From Trochalopteron elliotii (Eukaryota; Chordata; Aves; Passeriformes; Leiothrichidae): DNA of 64,000 nt. The stretch spans positions 179,121-243,120 of the forward strand of contig JANPWX010000155.1 of the NCBI GenBank assembly GCA_024734555.1, in the 5' to 3' direction. Position 1 is the stretch's first letter; each line of letters begins with the position of its first letter. Under the pieces are notes generated by a model. It saw nothing but the letters and a program-made list of their open reading frames with translations. It did no database searches and had not been told where the DNA came from. Positions 60,856 through 64,000 of the stretch are shown here, one piece after another. The translations under genes and the position numbers were made by a program.

Positions 60856-61504
60856 CTGCCAGGGGGCAGCAGGAAGTGCGGAATGTGTTTAAGCTGCAGG
60901 AGCCCTTCACGCTTTTGTGGGTTTCGTGTCGGGCTCTTGCTCTGGATTTGGATGGGTTTGGATGGAATGTCTGGAAGGCGGAGGGTGATCACCTCGGCAG
61001 CATCTGTTCAGTGGGAAAGGGTTTGGGAGAGCTGTGGCTACTCCCCAAAATTGCTGTGTTGGGGGGAGCAATGGCTCAGGGAGCTGCTGTTCAATAGAGG
61101 AACCTCCCAGCCCTTTTTTTATCCCCGAAACCCCCGATGCAGAGTCCAGGAGACCACGAAGTCTCAGGGTTCCTCTCCCAAACCCTGATGCTCCTGTTCC
61201 TTTCATTTGTTTTATTTACCCTTCTGCCCCATTATGGAGCTAATTCCCAAAACAATCCTAAATAGTTCCTGCTCCTCATGAGCTGCTAATCTGCGGTTTT
61301 CCCTGAGTGAATTCCACTGGATGCAGCCCCGGGGCAGAGCTGGTGGCATCCTGGCCCTTCCTCTTTAATCTGATCTTCCCCTCCTGAGATTATCTGCAAA
61401 ATCTCGCTCCTCAGGGCATTTCCAGCCAGGTGAGCTGGTGGCCCTGCTCGCTGCGTGTCCTTCCCTTCAAAAGGGAGCCTTTGGGTGGTCTCTGAGTGAA
61501 ATTC

Positions 61505-62012
61505 CAGGATAAATTTAGCCTGGAGAAAAAGAGCTCAAGGAGTGACCTCGTGGCTCTGCACAACGCCCTGACAGGAGGAGACAGCCAGGGCGATTTGGGC
61601 TCTGCTCCCAGGGAACAGGGACAGGAGGAGAGGGAACAGCCCCAGGCTGGGTCAGGGGAGGCTCAGGGTGGATATTTTGGAGATTTGCTTTACAGAAAGA
61701 GTGGTCAGACATTGGCACAGTGGTGGAGTCTGGCTGGAGTTACCACATATGTAACAGCCTCAGGCTGCACGGGAGGGGTTTAGATTGGATATTTGGGGGA
61801 AAAACTTCTTCCCAGAAAGGGTTTTCCAGCCCTGGCACAGCTGCCCAGGGCAGTGCTGAGTCCCCATCCCTGGAGGGATTTCAAATCCCTGTGGATGTGG
61901 CACTTGGGGACGTGGTCAGTGGTGGCCTTGGCAGTGTTGCGGAATGGTTGGACTCGATCTTAGCGGCCTTTTCCAACCTTAAGGATTCTATGATGCTACA
62001 ATTCTATAAAAA
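61505..62012 (+). mobile_element. CR1 LINE 3' portion, composite
   Basis: Sense CR1 in two overlapping pieces. The first (about 61505-61735) runs from tagcctggagaaaaagagct to tggtcagacattggcac. The second (about 61755-62012) restarts at the equivalent of the first's middle (cctcaggctgcacgggaggg) and continues through gggcagtgctgagtccccat and tggttggactcgatcttagc to a tail ttctatgatgctacaattct. The overlap implies either two insertions or a partial duplication. Confidence 0.9.
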
Positions 62013-62480
62013 ATAATAAACGGCTAATTAATTATATCCTATCTGGGCATTTAATGATGAGAAGATGAACTCGACTCCAGAGCCTGCAGCCACTGTTGGG
62101 GTTTTTCAGCTCGGGTTTCAGTTTTTCTCTTCAAGAACCAACAGAACAAAAATATTTTCATCAGAGCTGATTCCCTGCAGGAACCCAAGGATGTGATCGT
62201 GTGTCCATCCCTGCTTGGCATCTCAGGTGTCTTTGTTGCCTGAATCCCTGGGGCACCTCAACTTCCCCTGGGGCTATTAACGAAGAGTTTAATTGATTAA
62301 CAAAGAGTTTCATTGACAGTTAAAGGTCGTGCTTTTGCAACCCAAATGCGCTTAGGGAATATCTTGAAGCCATCATCCAGTGAAAGCTGGACCCTTTCCC
62401 ACCGATTTCCCGATGGTGAGATGGCCGTGGAGGAGTTTTCCCATCTTTCCCACCCCTTCGCCTTCACACTCATAAATTAC

Positions 62481-62677
62481 CGCGCTTAATCCCCGGGGTT
62501 TGGCTTCTCCCTGTGAACGCTGCGGGAATCCCGGGACGCTGCTGTGTCAGTGCCGGGAGATGTTTGGGATGTCCTGGAAGGAGATCCCAGCGCTTCTTTC
62601 CCGCTAATCCCCTTAGCCGGCTCCGGCCGCGGTGACAGGGCGCCGGGAGCGGCCGCGGGCTCTGCGAGGCAGCGCAC
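62481..62677. promoter_or_regulatory. Small CpG-rich block (candidate CpG island)
   Basis: I count about 21 CpG in 197 bases, including gccggctccggccgcggtga and gcgccgggagcggccgcggg, whereas the flanking kilobases have almost none. GC boxes in strict form are not obvious, and there is no TATA box. It lies 1.2 kb upstream of exon 5. It could be an unmethylated regulatory element or alternative promoter, or merely a GC-rich patch. Confidence 0.45.
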
Positions 62678-63842
62678 AAAGGATGGGCGACTTCAAAGAA
62701 TTCCCCGTGGAATTTGCATTTCCAAGCTCTCACAGCCAAGGTCTTCGGGAGGGGATGAAAGTGGCTTTTGTTAAACTTCATGGCGAAGTTGATTTAAAAA
62801 AAAAAAAAAAAATGAGCGCTGATTTTTCCCTTATTAAGGCGTAGTGGGATTTCTCTGTTGGGTTTTTGGCATCTGGGGGAGGGAGAATTCCGCACACAAA
62901 GGAAATAACCTGTTCCTTACCCGGCTGTCATCATCCCTAGGGATATTCCAGTATCATTTATCCGAGTTTGGGAGCCAGAGAGGAGCTGGCTGGGCTGGGC
63001 AGGAATAACAAAGAAAATATCAACAAATTTTCACTGAGCACCTCCTTTTGCTGGGACCTCGAGCAGAGCCGAAGTGTCTGTCCAGAAAATTCATCCCAAA
63101 AATCTCAGTGCCAAATATCTCCGAGCTGATCGTCAAAGGAAGGAACTGAAAGGGTTGATTCATGCAGTTGGGATTTCAGGGATCATGGGCTAAAACCCCT
63201 CCTCAAAACCCCACTCAAACTCCCTGCTCAGTGCTGATTATTCAAAATACCCAGTGCCTGCTTTTCTTTGCTTTGTTTGAAGAGCATTGGCAAATAATTT
63301 CCCATCTGGATTGCTGGATTAAATGTCTCCTGGATTGCCTAAAAGAAAGCACCTAATGAAAGAAATGTGTCTGTTGAACTCCTGTCTCAGTTTTGGGTTC
63401 TGTTTGAGCACTAAATGTTACCACACATGGAAGGCTGAGCAAACATTTCCTATTTCCAGGGCTGGATTTTCTATATACACTTGAAATTCTGCTTGCATGA
63501 CTCTTCCTGCTGTGTTTATCAATATTAAGCACGAGCTTGGTTCAAAAATAGAAAACTATGTGTTAGCTGCTTTAAATAAACATCAATCCTATTTTTCCAG
63601 GCAGTTTATATTTCTCTTCTAATCAAGGCTGGGTGTATTTCTGAGCAGAGCCTTAAAAGCCCTCATTTCATACAACATTAATGTGTGTTTTGGCTAAGCT
63701 GAAATGCCACTTTTTACCAGGCACACCAAGGGGGTTTATTTAAACAAACAAATATTCGAGCTCTTTTTGAACAGAAAGGAAATCACCCTAATTGTTTTCA
63801 ATGTTTTACAGTCACCATTTTGTTGTTTCTGGCTGGTTTCAG

Positions 63843-63970
63843 GGATGAGTATGAGGAGGATGGGTTTTGCCAGCCCTACAGGGGCATCGCCTGCGCCCGC
63901 TTCATTGGGAACAGAACCATCTACATGGAGTCCTTGCACATGCAGGGGGAAATAGAAAATCAGATTACAG
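63843..63970 (+). CDS. ROR1: ROR1 exon 5 (start of Frizzled-like CRD)
   Basis: This 128-nt exon lies between acceptor ctggtttcag and donor gtgagt. The first G completes Ser with TC from exon 4; then 42 codons follow, starting [20 protein letters not shown] and ending GEIENQIT, with one base left for the next exon. It holds the first cysteines of the Frizzled-like cysteine-rich domain ([10 protein letters not shown]), the Wnt-binding module, plus an N-glycosylation sequon (NRT). [15 protein letters not shown] is typical of ROR1; ROR2 differs in this stretch. The rest of the CRD and the downstream exons are beyond the window end; only 30 bases of the next intron are seen. The + frame runs open from 63704, but everything before 63843 is intron. 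Confidence 0.97.
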
Positions 63971-64000
63971 GTGAGTAAAAACTCCTTGGCTGCTTCCCCA

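Larger units (their letters stand above)
41709..63842 (+). other. ROR1: ROR1 intron 4
   Basis: A 22.1-kb phase-2 intron with donor gtaagt and acceptor gtttcag. Stretches with nothing recognised are 41709-43919, 45496-45677, 45776-47886 (apart from a T20 tract ending ccag at 46677-46700), 48106-48606, 49019-51390, 51991-53357, 53999-55337, 56901-57916, 58058-58890, 59185-60597, 60856-61504, 62013-62480 and 62678-63842. Confidence 0.9.
1..64000 (+). other. ROR1: ROR1 gene, internal part (partial at both ends)
   Basis: Four exons on the + strand encode consecutive pieces of the ROR1 ectodomain: N-terminal linker, Ig-like C2 domain, short proline-rich linker and the beginning of the Frizzled-like cysteine-rich domain. 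Exon phases are compatible throughout (entry/exit 1/1, 1/1, 1/2, 2/1) and all borders are AG...GT. Family knowledge: ROR1 is a single-pass plasma-membrane receptor with Ig, Frizzled, kringle and weak or pseudo-kinase domains, and acts in Wnt5a non-canonical signalling. ROR2 was considered and rejected because the linker GPPPTASPG and the CRD start DEYEEDGF are ROR1-type. The signal-peptide exon, promoter, kringle, transmembrane and kinase exons are outside the window. Exon numbers used here assume one upstream coding exon, as in mammals. Confidence 0.95.

Noticed and set aside
39462..63970. ROR2 instead of ROR1
   Set aside because: The linker GPPPTASPG, YFQC in the Ig domain, and DEYEEDGF plus MESLHMQ in the CRD are ROR1-type.

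Overview
This is vertebrate nuclear DNA, almost certainly avian and probably from a songbird. The evidence is many 5'-truncated CR1 LINE fragments with the bird-type octamer tail, retroviral LTRs, AT-rich introns, and no Alu, L1 or B1 elements. There are no bacterial-type genes or operons. The songbird assignment is inferred from the repeats alone.

The only gene I can support is ROR1, a pseudokinase-type receptor tyrosine kinase and Wnt5a co-receptor, on the + strand. It is partial at both ends. Four short internal exons are present: 26508-26579 (72 nt, N-terminal linker), 39462-39749 (288 nt, Ig-like C2 domain), 41678-41708 (31 nt micro-exon, proline-rich linker) and 63843-63970 (128 nt, start of the Frizzled/CRD domain). 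All have GT-AG borders and compatible phases, and join into one open frame of 171 complete or split codons. The signal-peptide exon and promoter lie upstream. The rest of the Frizzled domain, the kringle, transmembrane, kinase and C-terminal parts lie downstream. ROR1 is chosen over ROR2 because of the GPPPTASPG linker, the [14 protein letters not shown] start of the CRD and the Ig-domain wording.

Layout: 1-26507 is intron (called intron 1 here), with CR1 pieces, two LTR families, a 10-copy 63-67 bp minisatellite and an inverted minisatellite junction with an N. 26580-39461 is intron 2. It holds CR1 pieces, an ancient SINE-like remnant, the ~310 bp tandem array A and a duplicated segment with a CR1 inserted just upstream of exon 3. 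39750-41677 is intron 3. It is mostly array B, a second array of the same ~310 bp repeat, also joined to a CR1. 41709-63842 is intron 4. It contains a tandem array abutting an LTR, a duplicated segment with a possible pseudo-exon, two copies of a small terminal-inverted-repeat element, a GGAA tract with an 84-base N gap, a ~26 bp minisatellite and a small CpG-rich block 1.2 kb before exon 5.

I found no undescribed gene system. The most unusual structure is the pair of direct tandem arrays on either side of the frame-neutral Ig exon.
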